Shown here: piece after piece, positions 1 to 10,183 of the stretch
How the letters are laid out: every line of letters starts with the position of its first letter
How positions within the stretch are numbered: position 1 is the first letter of the stretch
Assembly: GCA_963784995.1 (NCBI GenBank)
Contig: CAWATZ010000003.1
Span: 682,001 to 746,000, forward strand
Source: CAWATZ01 sp963784995
GTDB taxonomy: Bacteria; Planctomycetota; Planctomycetia; Gemmatales; Gemmataceae
Length of the DNA: 64,000 nt
Direction: 5' to 3'
The notes under the pieces: model-generated
Database searches by the model: none
Told to the model about the DNA's origin: nothing
What the model saw: only the letters and a program-made list of their open reading frames with translations
Position numbers and translations under genes: made by a program

Positions 1-1317
1 GTGATGCTCGCCGACGCCGCGACCGGACAGGTCCGCAAGGTGCTGACCGAGCGTGATGGGGCGTGGGTTGACGTCCGCGACGACGCGGTGGCCTGGGTCG
101 AGAAGGAGAAGACCTTCACCTGGGTCAGCGAGCGCGACGGCTTCTGGCATCTGTACTTCGCCTCGCGCGATGGGACGACCGTGCGGCGCGTGACCGGCGG
201 CGACTTCGACGTGATCCGCGTGCTGCGGGTCGATGAGAAGACCGGGTACGTCTGGTTCCTCGCGTCGCCGGAGAACCCGACCCAGCACTACCTCTACCGC
301 GCTTCGCTCAGCGGCGGCCCGCCGGAGCGGCTCAGTCCCGCCGACCAGGTGGGCTGGCACGACTACAACGTCTCGCCGGACAGCCCCTTCGCGGTCCACA
401 CATACTCCGCGTTTGGCAAGCCGCCGCGGATTGAGCTGGTTTCGCTGCCGGACCACAAGGTCCTCCGGACCCTGGCGGCGAACGAGAAGCTGCGGGAGAA
501 GGTCGCCAAACTGGAGCAGAGGCCGGTCGAGTTCTTCCGGGTGGACGTCGGCGGCGTCAAGCTGGACGGCTGGCTGATGAAGCCCCCGGGCTTCGACCCG
601 GCGAGGAAGTATCCGCTGCTGTTTCACGTTTACGGCGAACCGGCGGGCCAGTCGGTGACCGACCGCTGGACCGGGAACCAGTATCTGTGGCACTTGATGC
701 TCACCCAGCAGGGCTACGTCGTGGCCTGCGTGGACAATCGCGGCACGCCCTGCCCGCGCGGTCGGGACTGGCGGAAAGCGGCTTACCGGCGCATCGGGAC
801 GCTGGCGTCGGAGGATCAATCCGCGGCCGCCCGCGAGCTGCTCAAGCGGCCGTATCTGGATGCGGCGCGAGTCGGCGTCTGGGGCTGGAGCGGCGGCGGC
901 TCGATGACGCTGAACCTGCTCTTCCGCTACCCGGACCTGTATCGGACCGGCATGGCGGTGGCCCCGGTGCCTGATATGCACCTGTACGACACGATCTACC
1001 AGGAGCGCTACGTGGGCTTGCCGCGGGACAACGCGGAGGACTACAAGCGCGGTTCGCCGATCACCCACGCGGCGGGGCTGAAGGGGAACCTGCTGCTGGT
1101 TCACGGCAGCGGCGACGACAACTGCCACTACCAGGGGACCGAGAAGCTCGCGAACAAGCTGGTGGAGCTGAACAAGCCCTTCACGCTGATGAGCTACCCC
1201 AACCGGAGTCATTCCGTCAACGAGGGTAAGAACACCACCCGGCACCTGTACGGCCTGCTGACCCGTTACCTCAACGACCACCTGCCCGCGGGGCCGCCGG
1301 GCGTTCGGAGCGAATGA
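1..1317 (+). CDS. S9 family (DPP IV-like) serine peptidase, 5' truncated
   Basis: This is the C-terminal part of a prolyl-oligopeptidase-family peptidase that cleaves short peptides. The reading frame is open to the window edge, so the true start and most of the beta-propeller lie upstream. Residues 1-170 look like the end of the DPP IV propeller (FTWVSERDGFWHLY, LYRASLSGG). Residues 180-430 are the alpha/beta-hydrolase domain. The nucleophile Ser297 sits in GWSGGG, the Asp in GSGDDN (about residue 372) and His404 in NRSHSV, so the catalytic triad is complete. The family is usually about 700-800 residues, of which 438 are visible. A 100-base gap separates it from the following sigma factor gene, and nothing suggests an operon. 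Confidence 0.9.
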   Translation: MMLADAATGQVRKVLTERDGAWVDVRDDAVAWVEKEKTFTWVSERDGFWHLYFASRDGTTVRRVTGGDFDVIRVLRVDEKTGYVWFLASPENPTQHYLYRASLSGGPPERLSPADQVGWHDYNVSPDSPFAVHTYSAFGKPPRIELVSLPDHKVLRTLAANEKLREKVAKLEQRPVEFFRVDVGGVKLDGWLMKPPGFDPARKYPLLFHVYGEPAGQSVTDRWTGNQYLWHLMLTQQGYVVACVDNRGTPCPRGRDWRKAAYRRIGTLASEDQSAAARELLKRPYLDAARVGVWGWSGGGSMTLNLLFRYPDLYRTGMAVAPVPDMHLYDTIYQERYVGLPRDNAEDYKRGSPITHAAGLKGNLLLVHGSGDDNCHYQGTEKLANKLVELNKPFTLMSYPNRSHSVNEGKNTTRHLYGLLTRYLNDHLPAGPPGVRSE

Positions 1318-1433
1318 CGTGGATCGACTCCATTTCGAGGCGCTTTTAGCTCCGGGAGGAATCGGCGGATTTTCCGCGCCAGGGTGAAACCTTTTCGAGC
1401 GGATTGCAGGATCAGTCGTAGGAGGTGATCCGC

Positions 1434-2063
1434 ATGAAACCGACCGAGCCCGACACCGACCAGTTGCTGGGACAGGCCGCCGAGGGGGAAGCCGCGGCCC
1501 GGGAAGCCCTGCTGGCCCGGCACCGCGAGCGTCTCCGGCGGATGGTCGCGTATCGGCTCGACCGCCGGCTGCTGGCACGGGTCGATCCTTCCGACGTGGT
1601 GCAGGAAGTGCTGGCGGAGGCCAACGACAAGCTGGACCGCTATCTGCGCGATCGGCCGCTGCCATTCTTTCCCTGGCTGCGCGAATTGGCCTCGGAACGC
1701 CTCGTGGCCCTGCACCGCCGGCACGTTCAGGCGGCCCGGCGCAGTGTCCGGCGTGAGGAGCTCGGAGTGCTGCTTCCGGACGAATCGCTGCAAGACCTGG
1801 CCGGCCGGCTGGTCACATCAACGACCAGCCCCAGCCAGCGGGTCGAGCGGGAGGAACAGCGGCAGCGAGTCCGGCAGGCGCTGACTCAGCTGGCGGAGCG
1901 AGACCGGGAAGTGCTGGTACTGCGGCACCTGGAGCAGCTCTCGGTCGCTGAGACGGCGGAGGTGCTGGGCATCAGCCAGAGCGCGGTCAAGACCCGGCAC
2001 CTGCGAGCGCTGGAGCGGCTGGGGACCCTTCTGGAAGGCGACGGCCAAGGAGAAGACCCATGA
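1434..2063 (+). CDS. ECF-type RNA polymerase sigma factor
   Basis: Sigma-70 family factor of the extracytoplasmic-function type, 209 residues, directing RNA polymerase to alternative promoters. Region 2 lies near residues 20-90 (DPSDVVQEVLAEANDKL) and region 4 near 140-200 (LAERDREVLVLRHLEQLS, then the helix-turn-helix VAETAEVLGISQSAVKTR). I chose the ATG at 1434 because the near-perfect anti-16S complement AGGAGGTGATC at 1420-1430 ends just before it. An in-frame GTG at 1425 lies inside that ribosome binding site. The stop overlaps the start of the next gene by four bases (ATGA at 2060). This ECF plus Ser/Thr kinase pairing is typical of planctomycetes, where the kinase is thought to control the sigma factor. 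Here the kinase is broken. Confidence 0.9.
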   Translation: MKPTEPDTDQLLGQAAEGEAAAREALLARHRERLRRMVAYRLDRRLLARVDPSDVVQEVLAEANDKLDRYLRDRPLPFFPWLRELASERLVALHRRHVQAARRSVRREELGVLLPDESLQDLAGRLVTSTTSPSQRVEREEQRQRVRQALTQLAERDREVLVLRHLEQLSVAETAEVLGISQSAVKTRHLRALERLGTLLEGDGQGEDP

Positions 2064-3276
2064 GCGAGCAACTGGCCCACAACCCTCGGAACGAGGCCTC
2101 CGATCTGGCCCTGGGCAACCTGATCGCGGAAATCACCGACCGGCTCCAGCGCGGCGAAGTGATCGAACTGGAGCGGTACACCGCCGGCCATCCGGAGTGG
2201 GCCGAGCGATTGCGTGGTCTGCTGCCGGCGCTCCAGGCGATGGCGGACCTGAGCAACAGTGCCGGACGGGAGCCGGCGGACGGGGAGACACGCGACGCGG
2301 GGCTGCTGCAAGGAACCCTGGGCGATTTCCGGATCGTTCGTGCGCTTGGCCGGGGCGGCATGGGGATCGTCTACGAGGCGGAGCAGATCTCGCTGGGCCG
2401 CCGGGTGGCGCTGAAGACGCTGCCGCTGGTCGGTGTGCTCGACCCCAGGCAGGTGCAGCGCTTCCAGAACGAGGCGCGGGCGGCGGCGTACCTGCACCAT
2501 CCGAACATCGTGCCAGTCCACGCCGTGGGGCAGGAACGCGGCGTCTACTTCTACGCCATGCAGAAGATCGACGGGCCAACCCTGGCGGAAGTGGTCCGGC
2601 AACTGCGGCGAGCCCGGGGGTTGGATGCGGCCGATTCGGCCGCGCCCGTCTCGCCCCATCCGGACCCCGCCGCCGATCCGGAGGAACCGCCCACTGCACC
2701 GTATCGCGACCCGCAACGGCCCCCTCCCGGCACAACGGCGGCCCGAGCGGAAACGACCGCCCTGCCCGCCCAGGGGAAGGAATACTTCCGGGCGGTGGCC
2801 CGGCTGGGGATGCAGGCGGCGGAAGCGCTAAGCGGCTCTATGCCGCCTCGGCGAGTTTTTACGCCGAGGCATTCAAGGCGCGGCCCCGGCTGGCTGAGGA
2901 TCTGCAAGCCGGCTATCGCTATGACGCCGCTTGCGCAGCTGCCCTCGCCGGCTGCGGTGCGGGCGAAGACGCTGTCAAGCTCGACAACCAGGAGCGGTCC
3001 CGCCTTCGCCGGCAGGCCCTGGAGTGGCTGCGCGGCGACCTGGAAACCTGGCGCCGTCTTCTGGAGAAGGAGCCGGAGAAGGCTCGCCCTGCGGTGGCGG
3101 AACGGCTGCGGCACTGGGTGAGCGACCCCGACTTCAACGGCGTGCGTGGCCCGGACGCACTGGTCAAGTTGCCCGAGGCCGAACGTGAAACCTGGCAGCA
3201 ACTGTGGGCGGATGTCGCCGACATGCTGGCCAGGTCGCAGGGGAAGACCACGGCAAAGCAATCGGACCCGAGGTAA
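2060..3276 (+). pseudogene. Eukaryotic-like Ser/Thr protein kinase with its core deleted
   Basis: Only the two ends of a planctomycete Ser/Thr kinase remain. The N-terminal part (2060 to about 2830) has a leading segment and a kinase N-lobe with the glycine loop LGRGGMGIVYEAE and the ATP lysine in RVALKTLP. It continues to MQAAEAL, where HAHQ..HRDIKPANLLLD normally follows. Instead the sequence jumps, in another frame, to the usual extreme C-terminus of these proteins (YRYDAACAAALAGCG, WLRGDLETWRRLL, ending TAA at 3276). Catalytic loop, DFG, activation segment, membrane span and TPR region are all absent. The junction is at about 2830-2840 and is out of frame, so no kinase activity is expected. 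A mis-assembly that collapsed paralogous kinase genes is the alternative. Confidence 0.75.
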
Positions 3277-3804
3277 CGATGTCCGCAGCCCGTGCCGGGG
3301 GATCACACCGGCGGCGTGGCGCGTCAGCCCCGGCACGCGGTCGAAGTCGCCGTCATGACTGGCCAGTTTGGTTAGCCCGTTCGCCTGCATGACGGCCACG
3401 ATAACGGCATCATTGGTGAGCAACCCGTACTGCTGGCTGATCGCGGCGGCGGCGCCGAGAAGGGAAGGCGCGATGGTCAAGACCTGGAGCCGCGACTGGA
3501 GGACGGTTTCCACTGCGGTGCGGAAGCGCGCCAGGGTTTGCAACGCAGCAGGCTGCTGGCGCAGTCGTTTTTTCACCTTGCCGGGCGCCCACCCGGGGAG
3601 GGTCAGAGCTTCCAGGATCATCAACTGATGTGCGACTTCGCCGAGGACGTGGGTGGACGTGAAGCCGAGGAGGTCCTGGCTCTCGATCCGTTGGAGCAGT
3701 TGCCGGCAAGGCGCTCCGTAAGCCGGGTGCGGGCCGAAATGGTAGATCAACGTATTGGCATCGAGAAAAACCGAATCTCCGGTCGCCAGGTCGGCGAAGA
3801 TCAT
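2551..3804 (-). CDS. PIN-domain ribonuclease (VapC-like toxin) with read-through tail
   Basis: The first 165 or so residues form a PIN domain, the Mg-dependent RNase fold of VapC toxins. The acidic residues appear in VFLDANTLIYHF (start), EVAH (middle), TNDAVIVAVM and SHDGDFDRVPGL (end). It begins at ATG 3804, overlapping the antitoxin stop by four bases, the usual coupling of antitoxin to toxin. Such proteins normally stop a few residues after the last acidic motif. Here the frame has no stop until 2551 and runs about 720 bases antisense through the kinase remnant, giving 417 residues. The true coding part is probably 3300-3804, and the stop may have been lost together with the kinase rearrangement. 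Confidence refers to the PIN domain, not the tail. Confidence 0.75.
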   Translation of the reverse strand: MIFADLATGDSVFLDANTLIYHFGPHPAYGAPCRQLLQRIESQDLLGFTSTHVLGEVAHQLMILEALTLPGWAPGKVKKRLRQQPAALQTLARFRTAVETVLQSRLQVLTIAPSLLGAAAAISQQYGLLTNDAVIVAVMQANGLTKLASHDGDFDRVPGLTRHAAGVIPRHGLRTSLPRVRLLCRGLPLRPGQHVGDIRPQLLPGFTFGLGQLDQCVRATHAVEVGVAHPVPQPFRHRRASLLRLLLQKTAPGFQVAAQPLQGLPAKAGPLLVVELDSVFARTAAGEGSCASGVIAIAGLQILSQPGPRLECLGVKTRRGGIEPLSASAACIPSRATARKYSFPWAGRAVVSARAAVVPGGGRCGSRYGAVGGSSGSAAGSGWGETGAAESAASNPRARRSCRTTSARVGPSIFCMA

Positions 3805-4013
3805 GCGGACTCCTCGGGCAGAAACTCCGGGTCCAGGGCGATCCGTTCGATGGTCTCGGCGTCCCCGCTCCAGCCCATGATGCCGTAGGCTCGGAGGAGG
3901 GGCGTGTCGCCCTGCTCGACCGTGATTCGGACTTTCTCGTGCTGTTTCAGGGGGAGAGGTTCGGCGGGTTTGAGTACGCCGTTTTCGTAGGTCGCTTCGA
4001 CGGTCAATGGCAC
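3801..4013 (-). CDS. DUF104 (AF2212-like) antitoxin
   Basis: A 70-residue protein matching the AF2212/PG0164-like antitoxin family (DUF104) in the pattern TVEATYENGVLKPAEPLPL followed by HEKVRITVE. These antitoxins form a small beta-barrel and neutralise the PIN nuclease encoded next to them. It starts with GTG at 4013, with a strong GAGGAGG ribosome binding site about six bases upstream, and ends at 3801 with an ATGA overlap onto the toxin. The C-terminal residues (about 45-70) would be the toxin-binding region. No operator was recognised upstream. Confidence 0.85.
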   Translation of the reverse strand: MPLTVEATYENGVLKPAEPLPLKQHEKVRITVEQGDTPLLRAYGIMGWSGDAETIERIALDPEFLPEESA

Positions 4014-4248
4014 GGCTGGCCCTCCTCAGAACAAGGTTGCACCGGTCAGCCCATTGTACCCGACCGAGCCGTGCAAGCAGCGCCGACCGCGAACAACGGA
4101 CCAGAGAGGGAAAAACGCGGCCGGTGCGTCTCCGCCGCCAAGCAAGACACGCACCGGCCCTGCAACGCCCGGACGCTCAGTCTGCGCGCCCGGTTCGTCC
4201 GCATAACCATTGTACCGCAGACCGCCTCATCAATGGAGATGTCGAACC

Positions 4249-7135
4249 ATGTTTTTCACAACCTGGCTCCGGAGTCTGCGCCTCCCGTCTGGCAACCTCC
4301 TCGGTACGGCAGGGCCGAAAGCACCGCCGGCGCAGTGACAGACCCAGCTTCCGCCCGCGTCTGGAGACGCTGGAGGATCGGCTGGCACCGGCCATTCTGA
4401 CCGTCAACACCACGGCCGATAACACCACGGATACCTCGGTCATGACTTTGCGGGACGCAATGTCATCTCCGGCGCTTCTGCAAACGTCGCGATTCTGGCT
4501 ACGGATGCTCCGGCGCCCGGGGGCCCTCATCGAAGGGAACTACATTGGCACGAACGCAGCGGGCACCGCACCCGCTGCCTTTCCGGGATTTGATGGCATC
4601 GAGATCGCGGCCGACTACAATACCATTGGTGGGACCGCACCCGGAACAGGGAACCTCATCTCTGGCAACACTGGCAATGCCATTGCCTTTCTGGACAACG
4701 AAGGGAACCAACCCCAGTCCGTCATCACGGGCAATGTGATCGAGGGCAACCTCCTCGGCACGGACGTCTCCGGGACACAGCCGGTTGGCAACGGGGCTGG
4801 CATCGTCTTTCCCTCCACATTCTACCCGACAAGCAGCACTACCATCGGAGGTACTGCCCCCGGCGCCGGCAACACCATTGCATATAACAACGGGCCCGGC
4901 GTCTGGGTTCCGGGGGACTCGACCTACTTTACTCCGTACAGCACGGGCGTGCGAATCGAGGGCAACTCAATCCACAACAACGCCGACCTGGGAATCGACC
5001 TGGGCGACGTGCAGCTTCCCAACGCAGCCAACGACGCTGCAAATTCCGAGTTGGGTGGGTACATTGGGCAATACGAAAGCGACGGGACTCCGGTAGGCCC
5101 CAATGGCTTCAACACCAACGCAGCCAACGACGCCGCCAACCACGTCGGCGGCAACAACCTGATGAACTTCCCCGTCCTCAACTCCGCTTCCAGTTCGGCC
5201 AGCGGGACGACCATCAGTGGGACGTTCGGCACCGGCACGGCCAACGGTCAGCCGTTCGAGCCCAACACTCCCATCACCCTCGATTTCTACGCCAACACCA
5301 GCCCCGACCCGTCCGGCTACGGCCAGGGCCAGACCTGGCTCGGCTCGACCACCGTCACGACCGACGCCAACGGTAACCTGACGTTCGCCGCCGACCTGGC
5401 CGCGGGCAACCTCGCTGGGCAGTGGATCAGCGCCACGGCCACCGATCCCAGCGGCGACACGTCCGAATTCTCCGCCGACGTGCAGGCCACGACGGCTCCC
5501 AGTCAAACCTTCGCTCAGTCCCTGCAAGCCACGCTACCCCAGAGTTCCAGCACGGCCAACTCCATGACCATCCAGGCCAGCTCCAGCACCCCGCCGGCAA
5601 CGGTCATCCCCGCCGTGAATGGGCTGACCGGCGTGACGCAGCCCGTGACCGTCATCCTCGACCTGGGTGGGGGAACTTACTCCAGCGGAGGGTATACCGT
5701 CAATCCGCCCCCCAACGTCACCTTCCAGATCGTCAACGGCACCCTTGACCCCACCCAGCCCGCCCTGACGGTGTCCGGCGGTCAAGTCGCCGTCCTGAGC
5801 TGCACCCTGACCACCACCGGGAACGCACCGACCATCCTGGTCACCGGCGGCAGCCTCACGTTGCGGAACGACGAGGTCGTGCAGGCGTCCGCCACCGCCA
5901 CGGCTCCGGCCGTCTCCGTCACCGGCGGGACGGTGGACCTCGGGACGGCGGCCAGCCCGGGCGGCAACACCCTGAACGTCAGCGGGTCAGGTCAGGTGGT
6001 GCAGGCCACCACGGCCGGTTCCGTCTCGGCCGTCGGCGACACCTTCGAGAGCAACGGGAATCCGCTCCCGGCCTCCCTCCTCAGTTTCACCTCCCTGGTG
6101 TCGTCGTCTGCCAACGACACTGCCCTGTATGGTCTGGCGGTAACCTTCACGGCCACCGTTAGCGCCAACGGCTCGGGTGCCGGCACTCCCACGGGATCGG
6201 TGGACTTCTTCGACGCCACGACCGGGACTGACCTGGGCACGGTCTGCCTGTCCGGCGGCAGCGTCTGTCTGACCACGGCGAAGCTGGCGGCGGGCCTCAA
6301 TGCCATCACGGCCACCTACTCCGGCAACAGCACCTTCCTGGCCAGCAGCAACGCCGTGCCGCTGCTCCAGCAGGCCAGCGCCGGCATCATCCTGCTCGAC
6401 CCCACCGGTCAAGGGGCACTCACCGACACCGGTAACGGCAACGTCGATGTGAACGGTGGCTCCATCGTCGTCAATTCCAGCAGCTCGGCCGCCGTGGTCG
6501 TGTCCGGCAACGGCGGCATCTCCACGACGAGCAACGGCAAGGTCGTCGGTCAGGTCCAGAACGGCTCGGCCGCTGATCCTCTGGCCGCCTTGGCTGCCCC
6601 CGACCCCAACACTCTGACGGTACAAAGCACCAGCACGCTCCACGTCAGTGGCACGCAGACGGTGACACTCAACCCGGGTGTCTACGTCGGTGGCATCCAG
6701 ATCAGCGACCAGGCGCACGTCACGCTCAACCCCGGCATCTATTACATGGAAGGCGGCGGCTTCTCGGTCAGCGGCAGCGGCAGCGTCACTGGCCAGGGAG
6801 TGCTGATCTACAACGCCCCCAACAGCACCAGCGACACGATCTCCCTGACGGGCAACGGCAAGGTGAGCCTCAGCCCGATGGCCAGCGGCCCCTACCAGGG
6901 CATCACCCTCTTCCAGGACCGGAACTCCACCGCCCCGATCACCATTACCGGCAACGGCAACCTGGACATCACCGGCGCCATCTATGCCGCCCATGTTTTG
7001 CTCAACGTCACCGCCAACGCCGACGTCGATGCCCAGGGCAATCCCCTGGACTCGGTCGGCCTGGCCATCATCGTCTACGACCTGAAGATCTCGGGCAACG
7101 GCGATTTCTCCGTGACCGTCCTCTCGGGATCGTGA
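4249..7135 (+). CDS. Secreted parallel beta-helix / Ig-like repeat protein, frameshifted and internally deleted
   Basis: Large extracellular protein with the planctomycete N-terminal motif RLETLEDRLAPA. After it come beta-helix turns (GTGNLISGNTGNAI, IEGNYIGTNAAGT), an Ig-like repeat near 6080-6350 (GLAVTFTATVSANGSG) and a C-terminal repeat region rich in SGNG. The likely start is ATG 4249 (MFFTTWLRSLR). Its frame is wrong unless one base near 4281 is removed, after which it reads SRLATSSVRQG and joins the long frame. A second break lies at about 4450-4515. TLRDA should lead into a long beta-helix but joins directly to NVISGASANVAIL in another frame, then returns to ALIEGNY. This looks like an internal deletion plus small indels. 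An upstream in-frame ATG at 4007 is not credible, since it lies antisense to the antitoxin. Confidence 0.65.
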
Positions 7136-7145
7136 AGCCGCTCGC

Positions 7146-7335
7146 GTGCCAGGTGGTCCAGGACTCCGCCCGTCAGGGAGACCACCGCCACCCCGCCGAC
7201 CAGGGCAAACGGCAGGTTCAGCAGCACCAGCAGCAGGGCCGCAGCGAGCCGAACACCAGCCAGAGCAGCAGCAAAATGCCCGCCAGGACGGCAGATCCCA
7301 GCAGCAGCAGTCTTGCCGGACAAGTGCAAGTGAAG
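7146..7335 (-). pseudogene. Relic of a CzcA/CusA-type RND efflux pump
   Basis: On the minus strand, about 60 residues match a membrane stretch of heavy-metal efflux RND pumps. LLLLGSAVLAGILLLLWLVF runs into GSLR, then after a one-base frame change continues as AALLLVLLNLPFALVGGVAV and VSLTGGVL. In intact CzcA/CusA proteins these two helices are adjacent and LVLLNLPFALVGG is highly characteristic. Nothing on either side matches the pump, so this is an isolated fragment of a gene normally over 1000 codons long. It lies just after the beta-helix gene and explains an otherwise odd glutamine-rich open frame on the plus strand. I recognise the family from memory of the motif; there is no search behind it. 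Confidence 0.6.
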
Positions 7336-7413
7336 CGCCCTTTGCGTACAATGAAAGAGTGAACCGCTGACTCGCACCCTGGCTTCCGTGAAGCCCGTTG
7401 CAGTACCTGACGC

Positions 7414-10114
7414 ATGACGCATGAGCTTATCGTTACACCGAGTGGTCGCCTGGCCTTGATCGAAGTGTCCTCGACCAGCGAGACCGCGACCGAGCTGGCA
7501 CAACCCATCGTGGACGCCTTCGCCGGCGGTCCCGCGCACGGGCTGCTGCACCTGGCGACCCGGGAATTGCAGACCCGTCTGCCGCCGGCGCTGGACCACG
7601 TCCGCTCCTTCGCCTGCACCTATCTGGCGCGGATCTGCCAGACACAGGGTCACGAAGAAACGCACGAGCTGCCGCCCACGCCGCCGCCTTCCCCGGCGGA
7701 GCTGACGACCTGGATCATGCAATGTCCGCCAATGACCGGCCTGGAGTATCTGCGCGACGAGGCCCTGGCCGAATGGTGGACCGATCTGGACAAGCTGGTG
7801 CGTGAGGAGATCCGCCAGCATCCGGGCGGCGCCCAGGCCTACCTCAGCGAGAAAAACCCTCTCTGGCGCTTTGTCGGCCGGGTGACGCTGCACCTGGCCG
7901 AGAACAAGCGCGACGAGGCTTACCCGTTCGCGTTCCTGGCGACCTACGTGAGCCGGTTGTCGCCCCAGGGGCGCGTCCAGCACGAGCCGCTGGGCCGGGC
8001 GCTGCAGCAATACGCCGGCGCCAACAACCGCGAGGCCTTGCTGTCGCTGCTGGTGCCGCTGCAGCGGGCGGCCGAGCGCAGCTCCCTGGTCAAGGAACTG
8101 ATCGATTCCGGCGACATCGTACCATGCCCTGGCCTGGTCGCCGCACGAGGCCCATCGCTTCTTGCAGGACATTCCGATCTTCGAGGAAAGCGGCCTGATC
8201 GTCCGCGTTCCCGATTGGTGGAAGCCCCGGCATCCCCCTCGGCCGGTCGTCAGCGTGCGGGTCGATGGCAAGCCCCGGTCGCGGCTGGGCGCGGACAGCC
8301 TGCTTGACTTTCTCGGTCGGCGTCACGCTGGACGGCGAGCCGTTGACCGACGCCGAGGTCGAGGAACTGCTGGCCTCCGGCGGGCGGGCTGGTTCGGCTC
8401 AAGGGCAAGTGGGTGGAGATGGACCGCGGCCAAGCTGGCCGAGGCGCTGCAACACTGGCGTGCGGTGGAACGCGGCGTGCAGCAGACCGGCCTGTCCTTC
8501 TTTGAAGGGATGCGTTTGCTGGCGGGCGCGCCGTTGGAGCGCGACGTCTCCGCGACCCTTCCGGAGCCGACCCGCGAATGGACCGGGCTGGCGGCCGGGC
8601 CTGAGCTGGAGGCGATGCTGGACCGGCTCAAGTCGCCCGAGGCGCGGCAAATCCCGAGTCCGCCGGGGTTGCTCGCCGAGCTGCGGCCATACCAGCGAAG
8701 CGGCCTGGGCTGGCTGCATTTCCTGACGCAACTGGGCCTCGGCGCCTGCCTCGCCGATGACATGGGTCTGGGCAAGACCGTTCAGATGATCGCCCTGCTG
8801 CTGGCGCTGAAGAGTGAGGAGCCCCGGGTTCAGCCGCTCCCAGTCTGCTGGTCGTGCCGGCCTCGCTGATCGCGAACTGGAAGGCGGAGATCGAGCGGTT
8901 TGCGCCGTCGCTGACGGTTGTCATCGCTCATCCTTCGGAAACGCCGCCCGGCAAGAAGGAAATCGTCGCGGCCGACGTGGAGGGCGCCGACCTGGTCATC
9001 ACCACCTATGGCATGCTCACCCGGAAGGAATGGCTGCGCAAACGCACCTGGCGGCTGGCGATCCTCGACGAGGCGCAGGCGATCAAGAATGCCGGCACGC
9101 GCCAGGCTCGACGCCGCCAAGGAGCTGCGGGCCGCCGGCCGCATCGCCCTGACGGGCACGCCGGTCGAGAATCGGCTCTCGGACCTGTGGTCGCTGTTCG
9201 ATTTCTTGAACCCCGGCCTGCTGGGCAATGCCAAGGCATTCGCGAACTTCGTCAAGAAGATGGAAGCGGCGCCCAGGCCGTCGTATCAGCCCTTGCGGAC
9301 GCTGGTGGGGCCGTACATCCTCCGCCGGCTGAAGACCGACAAACGGGTGATCGCCGACCTGCCGGACAAGACCGAAGTGAAGGCCTATTGCGGCTTGAGC
9401 CGGCAGCAGGCGGCCCTGTACGAACAGGCGGTCCGCGATCTGGAGGAGCGGCTGGAGACGGCCGAAGGCATCCAGCGCCGCGGCCTGGTGCTGGCCCAGC
9501 TGATGCGCCTCAAGCAGATCTGCAATCATCCCGCCCAGCTGCTCGGCCACGGCGACTACGACCCGAAGCACAGCGGCAAGTTTCAGCGTCTGGCCGAACT
9601 GTGCGAGGAGCTGGCCCAGCGGCAGGAGAAAGCGCTGGTCTTCACGCAGTTTCGCGAGATTGCGGAGCCGCTGGCCCGGTTCCTCGAGGGCATTTTCGGC
9701 CGGCCGGGCCTGGTGCTGCACGGCGGCACGGCGGTCGCCCAGCGGCGCGAACTGGTGGAGAGTTTCCAGCGCGAGAACGGGCCGCCGTTCTTCGTGCTGT
9801 CCGTCAAGGCGGGCGGCACCGGGCTGAACCTGACGGCCGCGTCGCAGGTGATTCACTTCGATCGCTGGTGGAACCCCGCCGTGGAGGACCAGGCGACCGA
9901 CCGGGCCTTCCGCATCGGCCAGAAGCGCAACGTCCTGGTCCACAAGTTCGTCTGCCGGGGCACCGTCGAGGAGCGCATCGACGCCATGATCGCCGAGAAA
10001 GCCGATCTGGTGCGCGACGTGGTCGAAGGCGGCGAGCGACTGCTGACGGAGATGGACAATGAGGAATTGCTGAAATTCGTGGCCCTGGACGTAAACAAGG
10101 CGCTGGAGTCTTGA
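7414..10114 (+). CDS. SNF2/HepA-family helicase, multiply frameshifted
   Basis: Bacterial SNF2-type ATPase, about 900 codons. The N-terminal region (7414-8650) is the poorly conserved part seen in SWIM-linked SNF2 proteins. The ATPase follows: ADDMGLGKTVQM (Walker A), ILDEAQAIKN (DEAQ box), LTGTPVENRLSDLWSLFDFL, and a helicase C domain with QICNHP, VFTQFRE, SVKAGGTGLNL and ATDRAFRIGQKR. The catalytic motifs are all present but spread over three frames. Shifts can be placed near 8118, 8311, 8387, 8434, 8840 and 9105, while the last 1000 bases are clean. Correcting single bases restores a continuous protein, so sequence error is plausible. It starts at ATG 7414. A SWIM zinc-finger gene follows 69 bases downstream, a common partner. 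Confidence 0.8.
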
Positions 10115-10183
10115 ATGACGTTGCAGGCCACAGGTAGAATAAGAATACACTCGCAATCCGTTGCTGATACAAAGGGGTCTCTG

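Noticed and set aside
4007..4248. Upstream start (ATG 4007) for the beta-helix protein
   Set aside because: The added 80 residues are Arg/Ala/Thr-rich with no signal peptide and overlap the antitoxin gene on the other strand.
7132..7370. Glutamine-rich plus-strand open frame of about 76 codons
   Set aside because: It is the reverse of the RND pump relic (Leu/Leu/Val codons read backwards as Gln/Gln/Asp) and has no convincing ribosome binding site.
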